Source: UBA1181 sp963626555
GTDB taxonomy: Bacteria > Bacteroidota > Bacteroidia > Bacteroidales > Paludibacteraceae
Direction: 5' to 3'
DNA: 64,000 nucleotides
NCBI GenBank assembly: GCA_963626555.1
Contig: CAVFXQ010000005.1
Span: 1 to 64,000 of the forward strand
This document shows, in pieces, positions 47,751 to 55,722 of this stretch. Every line of letters begins with the position of its first letter. The stretch's first letter is position 1. The position numbers and the translations under genes were made by a program. Below the pieces are notes generated by a model, which worked only from the letters and a program-made list of their open reading frames with translations, was not told the origin of the DNA and did no database searches.

Positions 47751-48524
47751 ATGGACATTCTTAACGCAGGAAATTTTTCCATTTTTCTTTGGATCATGAC
47801 AGGAATCGCTGTCATTGTTTTTATTGCACTCTATTTTGTTGACGCTGGTTACGGTATAATGTACAATAAAAAATGGGGAGTAACAGTCAATAATCGATTG
47901 GGTTGGATACTGATGGAAGCTCCCGTTTTCATCGTGATGTGCCTTTGTTGGTGGTTCTCCGAACGCACTTTTCAAGCAGCACCATTGGTGATGTTTCTCA
48001 TCTTCCAAACCCACTATTTCCAACGCTCTTTCATCTTTCCTTTACTGTTCAAGACAAAGAGTAGAATGCCTATCTCTATTATGCTGATGGGAGTGGTTTT
48101 CAACACTTTAAATGGATTAATGCAGGGTGGATGGATTTTTCATTTTTCGCCTGCCAACTACTATACGAATGATTGGTTCCTCACTCCTCAATTTTTTGTT
48201 GGAACCATTATCTTCTTTATAGGTATGTCCATAAACCTACATTCCGACTACATAGTAAGGCACCTTCGTAAACCTGGTGACCACAATCACTATCTGCCCA
48301 AAGGTGGTTTTTATAACTATGTTACATCTGCCAACTATTTCGGAGAGTTGACCGAATGGCTAGGATGGGCTATCCTCACATGGTCATGGGCAGGAGCAGT
48401 CTTTTTCATTTGGACTTTTGCAAATCTCGTTCCACGCGCCAATACAATCCACAAAAAATACCGTGTGATGTTTCCTGAGATGGCGAATCTCAAGCTAAAA
48501 AGAGTAATTCCTTTCATCTATTAA
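47751..48524 (+). CDS. Steroid 5-alpha-reductase homologue (3-oxo-5-alpha-steroid 4-dehydrogenase family)
   Basis: A 257-residue polytopic membrane protein with about six hydrophobic helices. The C-terminal third is strikingly like eukaryotic SRD5A1: NLHSDYIVRHLRKPGD, YNYVTSANYFGELTEWLGWA and LKRVIPFIY are family hallmarks that bind NADPH and the 3-oxo-delta4 steroid or lipid substrate. It would reduce the 4,5 double bond in the 5-alpha direction. It has its own promoter, and an Old Yellow Enzyme gene follows 54 bp later. In gut Bacteroidales such pairs act on bile acids and steroids. Fatty enone reduction is an alternative. Confidence 0.85.
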   Translation: MDILNAGNFSIFLWIMTGIAVIVFIALYFVDAGYGIMYNKKWGVTVNNRLGWILMEAPVFIVMCLCWWFSERTFQAAPLVMFLIFQTHYFQRSFIFPLLFKTKSRMPISIMLMGVVFNTLNGLMQGGWIFHFSPANYYTNDWFLTPQFFVGTIIFFIGMSINLHSDYIVRHLRKPGDHNHYLPKGGFYNYVTSANYFGELTEWLGWAILTWSWAGAVFFIWTFANLVPRANTIHKKYRVMFPEMANLKLKRVIPFIY

Positions 48525-48578
48525 TGAAACATTCTTACTCAATATCTTAATATTAAAAATTTTCACCATAAGATAAAA

Positions 48579-49814
48579 ATGTCAACATTATTCACCCCTG
48601 GGAAAATCGGTCCGCTGACATTGCGCAACCGAACCATTAGATCCGCAGCCTTCGAGGGCATGTGTCCGAACAACGCACCATCTGAGATGCTTTACAATTA
48701 CCACGTCTCCGTCGCTCATGGAGGTATCGGTATGACTACATTAGCGTACGCATCCGTTGAACAAAGTGGATTGTCATTTCCTCACCAACTTTGGCTGAAG
48801 AAAGAAAATATAGAGGGATTACGCAAAATTACAGATGCTATCCACAAGGAAGGCGCCGCGGTTAGTATCCAAATCGGACACTGTGGAAACATGTCGCACC
48901 GCGCTATCTGTGGCTGTACTCCTATCTCAGCCTCAACTGGATTCAATCTTTACTCGCCTACATTTGTACGTGGCATGAGGAAAGACGAAATCGAGCATGT
49001 GGCAAAATCGTTCGGTGAGGGCGTGAACCTTGCTCGTGAAGCAGGATTCGATGCCGTGGAATTGCATGCCGGACATGGTTATCTGATAAGCCAATTTCTA
49101 TCCCCATCAACCAACCACCGACATGACGAATACGGAGGCTCATTGGAGAATCGCATGCGCTTTATGAAAATGTCAATGGACAGCGTGATGAGTGCAGCAA
49201 AAGACGATATGGCTATTTTGGTGAAGATGAACATGCGCGACTGCTGCCGACATGGTATGGAACTTGACGAAAGCATAGAGGTGGCAAAGACCTTAGAACA
49301 ATGCGGCGCACACGCTTTGGTGCTAAGCAGCGGTTTTGTCAGCAGCGCGCCAATGAACGTGATGCGTGGTGCAATGCCCCTCCGCACAATGTCCTACTAC
49401 ATGAAAGGTCTGCTGATGCCTATCTTGGCACGTATCGGAGGAAAGTTTATGGTGCCAAGCGTGCCATTCAAGGAAGCCTATTTCTTAGAAGATGCCTTGA
49501 AATTTCGAGCCGCAGTGAAGATGCCGTTGTGCTACATTGGAGGTTTGATTTCAAGAGATAAAATTGACGAAGTTTTGGATGATGGTTTCGAATTTGTAGC
49601 AATGGCACGCGCCGTTTTAAACGACCCAGAGTTCGTCAACAAGATGAAAGAGGACGAACACTACCGTGTCAGCTGCGACCACTCCAACTACTGCATTGGT
49701 CGAATGTACTCTCGTGAAATGGCATGTCTGAAATGCATTCAACGAGAAGGGAAAGAAACTATCCCTCAAAGTCTGTTGAATGAAATTGAGAAAAATAGAG
49801 AGAAAGGGTACTGA
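48579..49814 (+). CDS. NADH:flavin oxidoreductase, Old Yellow Enzyme family
   Basis: A 411-residue FMN-dependent ene-reductase. The TIM barrel starts LFTPGKIGPLTLRNRTIRSA and carries IQIGHCGNMS, VELHAGHGYLISQFLSP followed by NHRHDEYGGSLENR, and a late phosphate-binding segment (GGLISRD and FEFVAMARAVLNDP). It stops after the barrel, without the C-terminal NAD-binding domains of dienoyl-CoA reductase, but has four Cys close to the end (CDHSNYC and CLKC) in the position of that family's iron-sulfur cluster. It follows the 5-alpha-reductase homologue, consistent with a 5-beta-type or delta4 reductase. Confidence 0.85.
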   Translation: MSTLFTPGKIGPLTLRNRTIRSAAFEGMCPNNAPSEMLYNYHVSVAHGGIGMTTLAYASVEQSGLSFPHQLWLKKENIEGLRKITDAIHKEGAAVSIQIGHCGNMSHRAICGCTPISASTGFNLYSPTFVRGMRKDEIEHVAKSFGEGVNLAREAGFDAVELHAGHGYLISQFLSPSTNHRHDEYGGSLENRMRFMKMSMDSVMSAAKDDMAILVKMNMRDCCRHGMELDESIEVAKTLEQCGAHALVLSSGFVSSAPMNVMRGAMPLRTMSYYMKGLLMPILARIGGKFMVPSVPFKEAYFLEDALKFRAAVKMPLCYIGGLISRDKIDEVLDDGFEFVAMARAVLNDPEFVNKMKEDEHYRVSCDHSNYCIGRMYSREMACLKCIQREGKETIPQSLLNEIEKNREKGY

Positions 49815-49824
49815 GCATCAGAAC

Positions 49825-49852
49825 TTAGAGCTTAGAACTTAGAGTTTAGATT
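49825..49852. repeat. Heptamer tandem repeat, four copies
   Basis: TTAGAGC, TTAGAAC, TTAGAGT and TTAGATT follow each other without gap, 11 bp after the oxidoreductase stop and 21 bp before the menF start at 49874. Copies are imperfect at positions 6 and 7. Confidence 0.65.
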
Positions 49853-49873
49853 TAAAGAAGAGTGAAGAGACAA

Positions 49874-50935
49874 ATGGATGCGGAAGAATTTAATTTTTTA
49901 CAAAATTGTTTTACTAATACGAAGAATTTTGCCATCTTCCGTTTCCCTAATGAGAAAATCTTAAGAATAATCAAAGCAGAAAATTCTATTCTATTACGAA
50001 AGATAGAAGATCTTCAAAACTATTCTTCTTCATTTATTTTTGCTCCATTCTCTAAGAAGAATAAACCTATAATCGTCTTACAATCAAAAGATTATAGGGA
50101 GATTAACATAAAAACAGAGCAAGATCTTTCTAAAATTAAAAAGTCTTACTCTACCATGGAGAAACCTGTTTCACCTTCGTATACTAATGATTTTCATCGT
50201 TTTCATACCGGGGTGAAACAACGATTTCAAAAGTTAGTATTAGCACGTTCAGAGGAAATAAGAAAGTCTATAGATGCGATACAACTTTTTATAGAAGCCT
50301 GTCGGATTCATTCCAATGCAATGGTCTATCTGTTCAAATCCGAAGAGACAGGCGTATGGTTAGGGGCAACCCCAGAAATACTTTTAGAGGGAACAAACGG
50401 AGAAATGCACACCATAGCGTTGGCTGGCACAATGAGAAAAGACTGCACGGAAGAGCAACTACAGTGGAATGATAAGAATAGACATGAGCAAGCCATCGTT
50501 ACAGACTACTTACGAAAAAAAATACAAAAATTTGCTCCGATTTTATCAGAGAAGGGTCCTTACACCTATGGGAATTCCCATCTTGCACACTTGCGCACCG
50601 ACCTCTATTTTCAAGTTTTACCAGAACAAATTCCTGGAGTGATAGAGGAGCTACACCCTACACCTGCCGTCTGCGGCATACCCAAAGAGGAAGCTATTGA
50701 TTTCATTCTCAACAATGAAAGTAAAACCAGAACCTACTATGCTGGCTTCTTAGGTTGGTATGATCCACAGAAAGAAACAAGACTCTACGTCAACCTTCGG
50801 TGTATGCGATGGATAGACACTCAGACCGTCCAATTAATAGCTGGAGGAGGGATTCTACCCGAATCGACCTTAGAGCAAGAATGGAAAGAGACGGAAGCTA
50901 AGATGGAAACACTGCGAGGATTATGGGAATTTTGA
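49874..50935 (+). CDS. menF: Isochorismate synthase MenF
   Basis: Converts chorismate to isochorismate, the first step of menaquinone synthesis. About 353 residues from the ATG at 49874 (a GTG four codons upstream is possible). The chorismate-binding domain shows LVLARSEEI, TIALAGTMRKD, TPAVCGIPKEEA, GWYDPQKETRLYVNLR and AGGGI with a closing EWKETEAKME. The N-terminal 130 residues are shorter than in E. coli EntC. Only the menaquinone genes follow, interrupted by an adenine methyltransferase, so MenF rather than a siderophore role. Confidence 0.93.
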   Translation: MDAEEFNFLQNCFTNTKNFAIFRFPNEKILRIIKAENSILLRKIEDLQNYSSSFIFAPFSKKNKPIIVLQSKDYREINIKTEQDLSKIKKSYSTMEKPVSPSYTNDFHRFHTGVKQRFQKLVLARSEEIRKSIDAIQLFIEACRIHSNAMVYLFKSEETGVWLGATPEILLEGTNGEMHTIALAGTMRKDCTEEQLQWNDKNRHEQAIVTDYLRKKIQKFAPILSEKGPYTYGNSHLAHLRTDLYFQVLPEQIPGVIEELHPTPAVCGIPKEEAIDFILNNESKTRTYYAGFLGWYDPQKETRLYVNLRCMRWIDTQTVQLIAGGGILPESTLEQEWKETEAKMETLRGLWEF

Positions 50936-50976
50936 AAAAAGGCAGGTCTATTTTTATTTTAACAAACAAAAAATAC

Positions 50977-50984
50977 TATCTTAG
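50977..50984 (+). promoter_or_regulatory. Possible -7 element for the adenine methyltransferase gene
   Basis: TATCTTAG differs from TAnnTTTG at one base and lies 56 nt before the ATG at 51041. It would allow separate transcription of the inserted methyltransferase and the downstream men genes. Confidence 0.3.
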
Positions 50985-51040
50985 CGAAGACGAGAGATTA
51001 GCAATATTTCTTAATTGTGGATAAAAAGTTGCGAAAAACT

Positions 51041-52057
51041 ATGTGTAAAACTACTACCATTTACAACCGCCGCTATTTAGGCAATAAATACAAACTGTTA
51101 CCTTTCATAAAATCCGTTGCCGAAGAAAATTGTCAGAATGCAGAAATAGTCGCAGATTTGTTTGCGGGGACAGGGGCAGTCGCATCTTCTTTTCAAAACA
51201 AACAACTGATAACCAATGACATACTATATAGCAATTATATCTGCAATTTAGCATGGTTCAGTTCAGAAGAGTATAATGCAAATAAAATCAACAATATAAT
51301 TTCCGACTTTAACCGGATAGACACAGATGAAGACAACTATATGTCCGAAACATTTGCTGACACATTCTTCAGTCGAAAAGACTGTCAAAAAATTGGAACT
51401 ATACGAGAAGAAATTGATTTAATGACAGATAGACAGTTTATCAGCGATAGAGAACGTGCGATTCTTATATCCTCATTACTTTATGCAATGGACAAAATTG
51501 CAAAAACCTGCGGCCACTACGATGCCTACCGGAAAGGGGTAGAATTCGATACACATTTAGAATTAGCAGTTCCTATTGTCTTCACAAACAATAACATCAA
51601 CAATAAGTGTTTCAATGAAGATATCAACCAAATAGCTTCTAAAATCAAGGCTGATTTAGTGTACTTAGACCCACCATACAATTCAAGACAATATTGCGAT
51701 GCCTACCATGTTTTGGAAAATGTAGCCAAATGGAAGAAGCCAAAGGTTGAAGGTATTGCAAGAAAAATGAATCGAGATCACTTAAAAAGCGACTACTGCA
51801 CGCAAAAAGCGACTAACGCATTTGACAATCTTATAAAAAAAATTGATGCTAAGTATATATTATTGTCATACAACAACATGGAGAAGAAAGGAAATGACAG
51901 GTCTAACGCAAAAATTTCAGATAATGACATCAAACGTATTTTGTCAAACAAAGGAGAACTGAAAATCTTTGAAAAAGAATACAAAGCATTTTCCACTGGT
52001 CTTTCAAACATAAAAGATAACAAAGAAAGATTATTTTTGTGTTGCGTTAATAAATGA
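51041..52057 (+). CDS. Solitary DNA adenine methyltransferase (D12 class)
   Basis: A 338-residue m6A methyltransferase. The SAM-binding motif ADLFAGTGAVASSF is at about 38-51 and catalytic motif IV is DPPYNSRQY near residue 210, the order of the alpha (Dam-like) class. The GTG at 51017 is an alternative start. No endonuclease gene is next to it; it lies between menF and menD, 12 bp before menD. Its coding is more AT-rich than menB, suggesting insertion. Specificity is not readable. Functions may include defence evasion or gene regulation. Confidence 0.88.
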   Translation: MCKTTTIYNRRYLGNKYKLLPFIKSVAEENCQNAEIVADLFAGTGAVASSFQNKQLITNDILYSNYICNLAWFSSEEYNANKINNIISDFNRIDTDEDNYMSETFADTFFSRKDCQKIGTIREEIDLMTDRQFISDRERAILISSLLYAMDKIAKTCGHYDAYRKGVEFDTHLELAVPIVFTNNNINNKCFNEDINQIASKIKADLVYLDPPYNSRQYCDAYHVLENVAKWKKPKVEGIARKMNRDHLKSDYCTQKATNAFDNLIKKIDAKYILLSYNNMEKKGNDRSNAKISDNDIKRILSNKGELKIFEKEYKAFSTGLSNIKDNKERLFLCCVNK

Positions 52058-52069
52058 GAATAACAGGAT

Positions 52070-53797
52070 ATGCTGTCAACCAAACCAAATATACAGAAAC
52101 TGCTTTCCTTGATGCTTGCCCACAACGTCCGCGACATAGTTATCTGTCCTGGATCTCGAAATATGCCTCTGGCTCAGTCTTTCGCAAACATTAAGGAGTT
52201 TCACTGCCACCCCATTACAGACGAGAGAAGCGCAGGATTCGTCGCAATCGGTCTATCCGTTGCCTCTAACAAACCTGTGGCTGTATGCGTCACCTCAGGT
52301 TCAGCTCTTCTCAACCTTGCTTCCGCCGTTTCGGAAGCATTCTACCAACAAGTACCATTACTCGTCATTTCAGCAGATCGTCCCTTCGCTTGGATAGGAC
52401 AATTGGATGGTCAGACTTTACCTCAAGCCAATGTTTTTGGCAGCCTCGTTCGTAAAACTGTTTCGTTGCCAGAACCTATAGATGAAACTGAAGCTTGGCT
52501 CTGCAACCGTCTGATCAACGAAGCTCTTTTAGAACTCAACCATCATGTCAAAGGTCCAGTCCACATCAACATTCCCATTACAGAACCATTTTTCGACTGC
52601 TCGGCTACCACACTACCCATCGAGCGTGTCATCCGTAGAAATGAACCTTACATAGAAAAGTGGAGAAAAAAGGAAAAGCCTATCATCCTCATTGGACAAA
52701 CAAACTTCGCCGAGGCTCAAATCATTAAAGAATTGTCAAATAGACTACATTGTCCAGTATTTTGCGAGACACTTTCAAATATTATTTGTAATGATATAAT
52801 AGATGAATTTGATATCATTCTAAATTATTTTAATCAAGACAAAGAACTCATAAAAAAACTCCAACCTGACCTTGTGGTTTATGTCGGAGGTCATATTGTA
52901 TCAAAACGCTTCAAGAAATGGATTCGTCAAGTAAAACCAGAAGTGTGGCGCATAGATCCATTAGGGGAATGCTCTGACACTTTTCAAAACGTGACGAATA
53001 TCATTGAGTTACAAGCAATTGACTTTCTAAGAACGCTTCATTGTTGTGAGGGGCATCTTCTCTACAAGCAAACGTGGACGAGCTATAACGAGAAAGCAAG
53101 AAAAGCTTTAAATAATATTTCACTACCTTTTTCATCTCTTCACATCATCCAACAACTAAGCAAACAACATTCTAATTTTCAGAATATTGTATTAGCCAAT
53201 AGCAGTACACTTCGCCATACGCAACTCTTCTTGAATGGAGATATTTCAGAAAATCTTTTCCAAAGTAAAATCTTCTGCAATAGAGGTGTAAACGGCATAG
53301 ATGGTTCACTATCCGCAGCTGTTGGCATTGCACTTGCCCACCCTGACGAACTAACCCTTCTTATTATCGGAGATCTTAGTTTCTTCTATGATATGAATGC
53401 GCTATGGAATACCTATCTTCCTAATAATCTGAGAATTGCATTGCTAAACAACAAGGGTGGCGAGATTTTCAGGAATCTTCCAGGACTGAAAGCGACAGAC
53501 GAAGCCATTGAGTTTGTCTTTGCCAAACACGATACATCCGCTAAAGGATGGGTTGAGAGTGTAGGTGCCTCTTACTGTGTATCAAACGATAAAGAGAGTG
53601 CCAAACAATGTATTACACAATTGTACACAGAGCAAAAATGCACTGTTGCAGAATTCTTTATAAACGATGAAACAGAGGCTTACGATCTGATTTATCGCAA
53701 TGAAAATCTTTTTTATCAAATAGAAATAATCAATAAACAAAAATATAATGAGCCGAAATTGGAATACTCTCAAGGAATACAAAGAGATACTTTTTGA
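52070..53797 (+). CDS. menD: 2-succinyl-5-enolpyruvyl-6-hydroxy-3-cyclohexene-1-carboxylate synthase MenD
   Basis: Thiamine-diphosphate enzyme joining isochorismate and 2-oxoglutarate in menaquinone synthesis. The 575 residues are normal length. The Pyr domain starts NVRDIVICPGSRNMPLAQ with ERSAGFVAIGLS (activating Glu), a middle domain has VRKTVSLPEP, and the PP domain has RGVNGIDGSLSAAVGIA with the cofactor-binding GDLSFFYDMNALWN motif. Its 3' end overlaps the menB start by 50 bp, more than usual. It lies 12 bp after the adenine methyltransferase. Confidence 0.96.
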   Translation: MLSTKPNIQKLLSLMLAHNVRDIVICPGSRNMPLAQSFANIKEFHCHPITDERSAGFVAIGLSVASNKPVAVCVTSGSALLNLASAVSEAFYQQVPLLVISADRPFAWIGQLDGQTLPQANVFGSLVRKTVSLPEPIDETEAWLCNRLINEALLELNHHVKGPVHINIPITEPFFDCSATTLPIERVIRRNEPYIEKWRKKEKPIILIGQTNFAEAQIIKELSNRLHCPVFCETLSNIICNDIIDEFDIILNYFNQDKELIKKLQPDLVVYVGGHIVSKRFKKWIRQVKPEVWRIDPLGECSDTFQNVTNIIELQAIDFLRTLHCCEGHLLYKQTWTSYNEKARKALNNISLPFSSLHIIQQLSKQHSNFQNIVLANSSTLRHTQLFLNGDISENLFQSKIFCNRGVNGIDGSLSAAVGIALAHPDELTLLIIGDLSFFYDMNALWNTYLPNNLRIALLNNKGGEIFRNLPGLKATDEAIEFVFAKHDTSAKGWVESVGASYCVSNDKESAKQCITQLYTEQKCTVAEFFINDETEAYDLIYRNENLFYQIEIINKQKYNEPKLEYSQGIQRDTF

Positions 53798-54569
53798 TTT
53801 TTATAACGGGATCGCCCGTATCACCATCAACCGCGAACGCTACCGCAACGCCTTTACTCCGACAACGACCGCCGAGATGAGTGATGCGTTGACTATCTGT
53901 CGCGAGAACCCAGACATCAACGTAATTGTCTTCACAGGGGCTGGCGACAAAGCTTTCTGCAGTGGAGGAGACATGCATGTCAAGGGACGCGGTGGCTATA
54001 TTGACGAAAACGGATACCCACGACTCTCTGTGTTGGATGTACAGAAACAAATTCGCACAATTCCGAAACCAGTCATTGCAGCAGTCAATGGTTATGCTAT
54101 CGGAGGCGGTCACGTCTTGCATGTGGTTTGTGATCTTACTATCGCTTCTGAAAATGCTATTTTCGGTCAGACTGGCCCTAAAGTGGGAAGTTTTGATGCA
54201 GGATTCGGCTCTTCCTATTTGGCACGCATTGTCGGACAGAAGAAAGCCCGCGAAATCTGGTTTCTATGTCGTCAATACAATGCACAAGAGGCTTTAGACA
54301 TGGGATTGGTCAACACTGTAGTTCCTTTAGAAAAATTAGAGGACACCTATGTTGAATGGGCGGAAAAAATGATGGAATATTCGCCCCTCGCCCTCCGTAT
54401 GATCAAACGAGGACTCAACGCAGAATTAGACGGACAGACTGGCATTCAAGAGTTCGCAGGTGATATGACCATGCTCTACTATTGCTTAGACGAAGCCCAA
54501 GAAGGAGGAAAAGCATTCTTAGAAAAACGCAAACCTGATTTTCAAAAATACCCAAAATTTCCAGGATGA
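53748..54569 (+). CDS. menB: 1,4-dihydroxy-2-naphthoyl-CoA synthase MenB
   Basis: Crotonase-fold enzyme that closes the naphthoquinone ring. The 273 residues start MSRNWNTLKEYKEILFDFYNG, the standard MenB opening, so the ATG at 53748 is used although it lies 50 bp inside menD. The active site includes GAGDKAFCSGGDMHVKG and GYAIGGGHVLHVVCDLTIAS, with the oxyanion Gly, and the FGQTGPKVGSFDAGFGSSYLA segment. Its stop overlaps the menC start by four bases (ATGA). Confidence 0.96.
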   Translation: MSRNWNTLKEYKEILFDFYNGIARITINRERYRNAFTPTTTAEMSDALTICRENPDINVIVFTGAGDKAFCSGGDMHVKGRGGYIDENGYPRLSVLDVQKQIRTIPKPVIAAVNGYAIGGGHVLHVVCDLTIASENAIFGQTGPKVGSFDAGFGSSYLARIVGQKKAREIWFLCRQYNAQEALDMGLVNTVVPLEKLEDTYVEWAEKMMEYSPLALRMIKRGLNAELDGQTGIQEFAGDMTMLYYCLDEAQEGGKAFLEKRKPDFQKYPKFPG

Positions 54570-55615
54570 ATAAAAAAGATTTTTTAGATAGAAAGGTTCG
54601 TTTAGACGTTACTCCTTACACACTGAAGTTCAAACAACCAGCAGGTACTTCTCGTGGTGTCTACTCAGAACATCGTGTTTGGTTTATTTCCATTACAGAC
54701 AAAAGAATGATTAACTATGGTATCGGTGAAGTAGCTCCCCTACCCGACCTAAGTCAGGAGTTAATCAATCATTCCGAAGACGAATTTGAACGAATTATTT
54801 GGAAATTCTGTAATGAGTTTAACGGAGAGATTCCGTATGACAAACTTCGTCCTTATCCGTCTATTCTTTTTGGTTTAGAAACCGCTATAAGGAACTTTGA
54901 AATGGGATTTAAAATGTGGGACACCCCTTTTTTCTGGGGAAAAGAGGGAATCACCATCAACGGGTTAGTTTGGATGGGAACATACGAGGAGATGAAAACA
55001 CGACTTCAAGAGAAAATAGACGCAGAATTTCATTGCATCAAAATTAAAATCGGTGCAATTGACTTTGAGAAAGAATTTGAACTTCTATCTCTCATTCGCA
55101 AAGATTATTCTGCAGACAAAATCACGTTGAGAGTTGATGCAAATGGTGGTTTTTCTTCTGAAAATGCACTTTCCATATTAAAACAACTCGCTTCATTAGA
55201 TATTCACTCAATTGAACAACCAATTAAAGCTGGTCAGACAGATCAAATGGCAGAACTCTGTCGCATCTCCCCTATCCCTATTGCTTTAGACGAGGAGTTG
55301 ATTGGTGTGAACACACTTGAGGAGAAAAAAAAACTTTTAGAAACCATACGTCCTCAATACATCATTCTCAAACCTTCTCTGCATGGTGGTATCTATGGCT
55401 GCGAAGAATGGATTCAGATCGCTCAATCATTAGGCATTGACTATTGGATAACCTCCGCTTTGGAGTCAAATATCGGATTAATGGCTATCGCCCAATGGGC
55501 TGCCACACTCAACATCGCTGTTCCTCAAGGTTTAGGCACTGGCGAACTCTACACCAACAACATTGACCGTCCTCTGAAACTCAAAGGCGATAAACTTTGG
55601 ATCAATGGTTTTTAG
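54566..55615 (+). CDS. menC: o-Succinylbenzoate synthase MenC
   Basis: Enolase-superfamily dehydratase that forms o-succinylbenzoate. The 349 residues have an N-terminal capping domain and a barrel with the two catalytic Lys in HCIKIKIGAIDFEKE (first) and a later IILKPSLHGG. The metal ligands are Asp in LRVDANGGFS, Glu in IEQP and Asp in ALDEELIG. The ATG overlaps the menB stop (ATGA), so translation is coupled. menE and menA are not in the window. Confidence 0.93.
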   Translation: MNKKDFLDRKVRLDVTPYTLKFKQPAGTSRGVYSEHRVWFISITDKRMINYGIGEVAPLPDLSQELINHSEDEFERIIWKFCNEFNGEIPYDKLRPYPSILFGLETAIRNFEMGFKMWDTPFFWGKEGITINGLVWMGTYEEMKTRLQEKIDAEFHCIKIKIGAIDFEKEFELLSLIRKDYSADKITLRVDANGGFSSENALSILKQLASLDIHSIEQPIKAGQTDQMAELCRISPIPIALDEELIGVNTLEEKKKLLETIRPQYIILKPSLHGGIYGCEEWIQIAQSLGIDYWITSALESNIGLMAIAQWAATLNIAVPQGLGTGELYTNNIDRPLKLKGDKLWINGF

Positions 55616-55657
55616 GTTGATTGTTTGCTATCCGATGAACTTTTTCACACATAAAAT

Positions 55658-55691
55658 AAGAGTGAGCTTCTCCTATGAAACTCACTCTTTT
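55658..55691. terminator. Bidirectional terminator between menC and the GHL10 gene
   Basis: AAGAGTGAG (55658-55666) pairs with CTCACTCTT (55681-55689). The plus strand continues TTGTGTTT; on the minus strand the stem is followed by ATTTTAT. It separates two convergent genes. Confidence 0.75.
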
Positions 55692-55722
55692 GTGTTTCAT
55701 AAACATTTCTAAATTTAGCGTC

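Noticed and set aside
49874..50935. Siderophore isochorismate synthase (EntC)
   Set aside because: menD, menB and menC follow in the same direction, and no siderophore genes are present.
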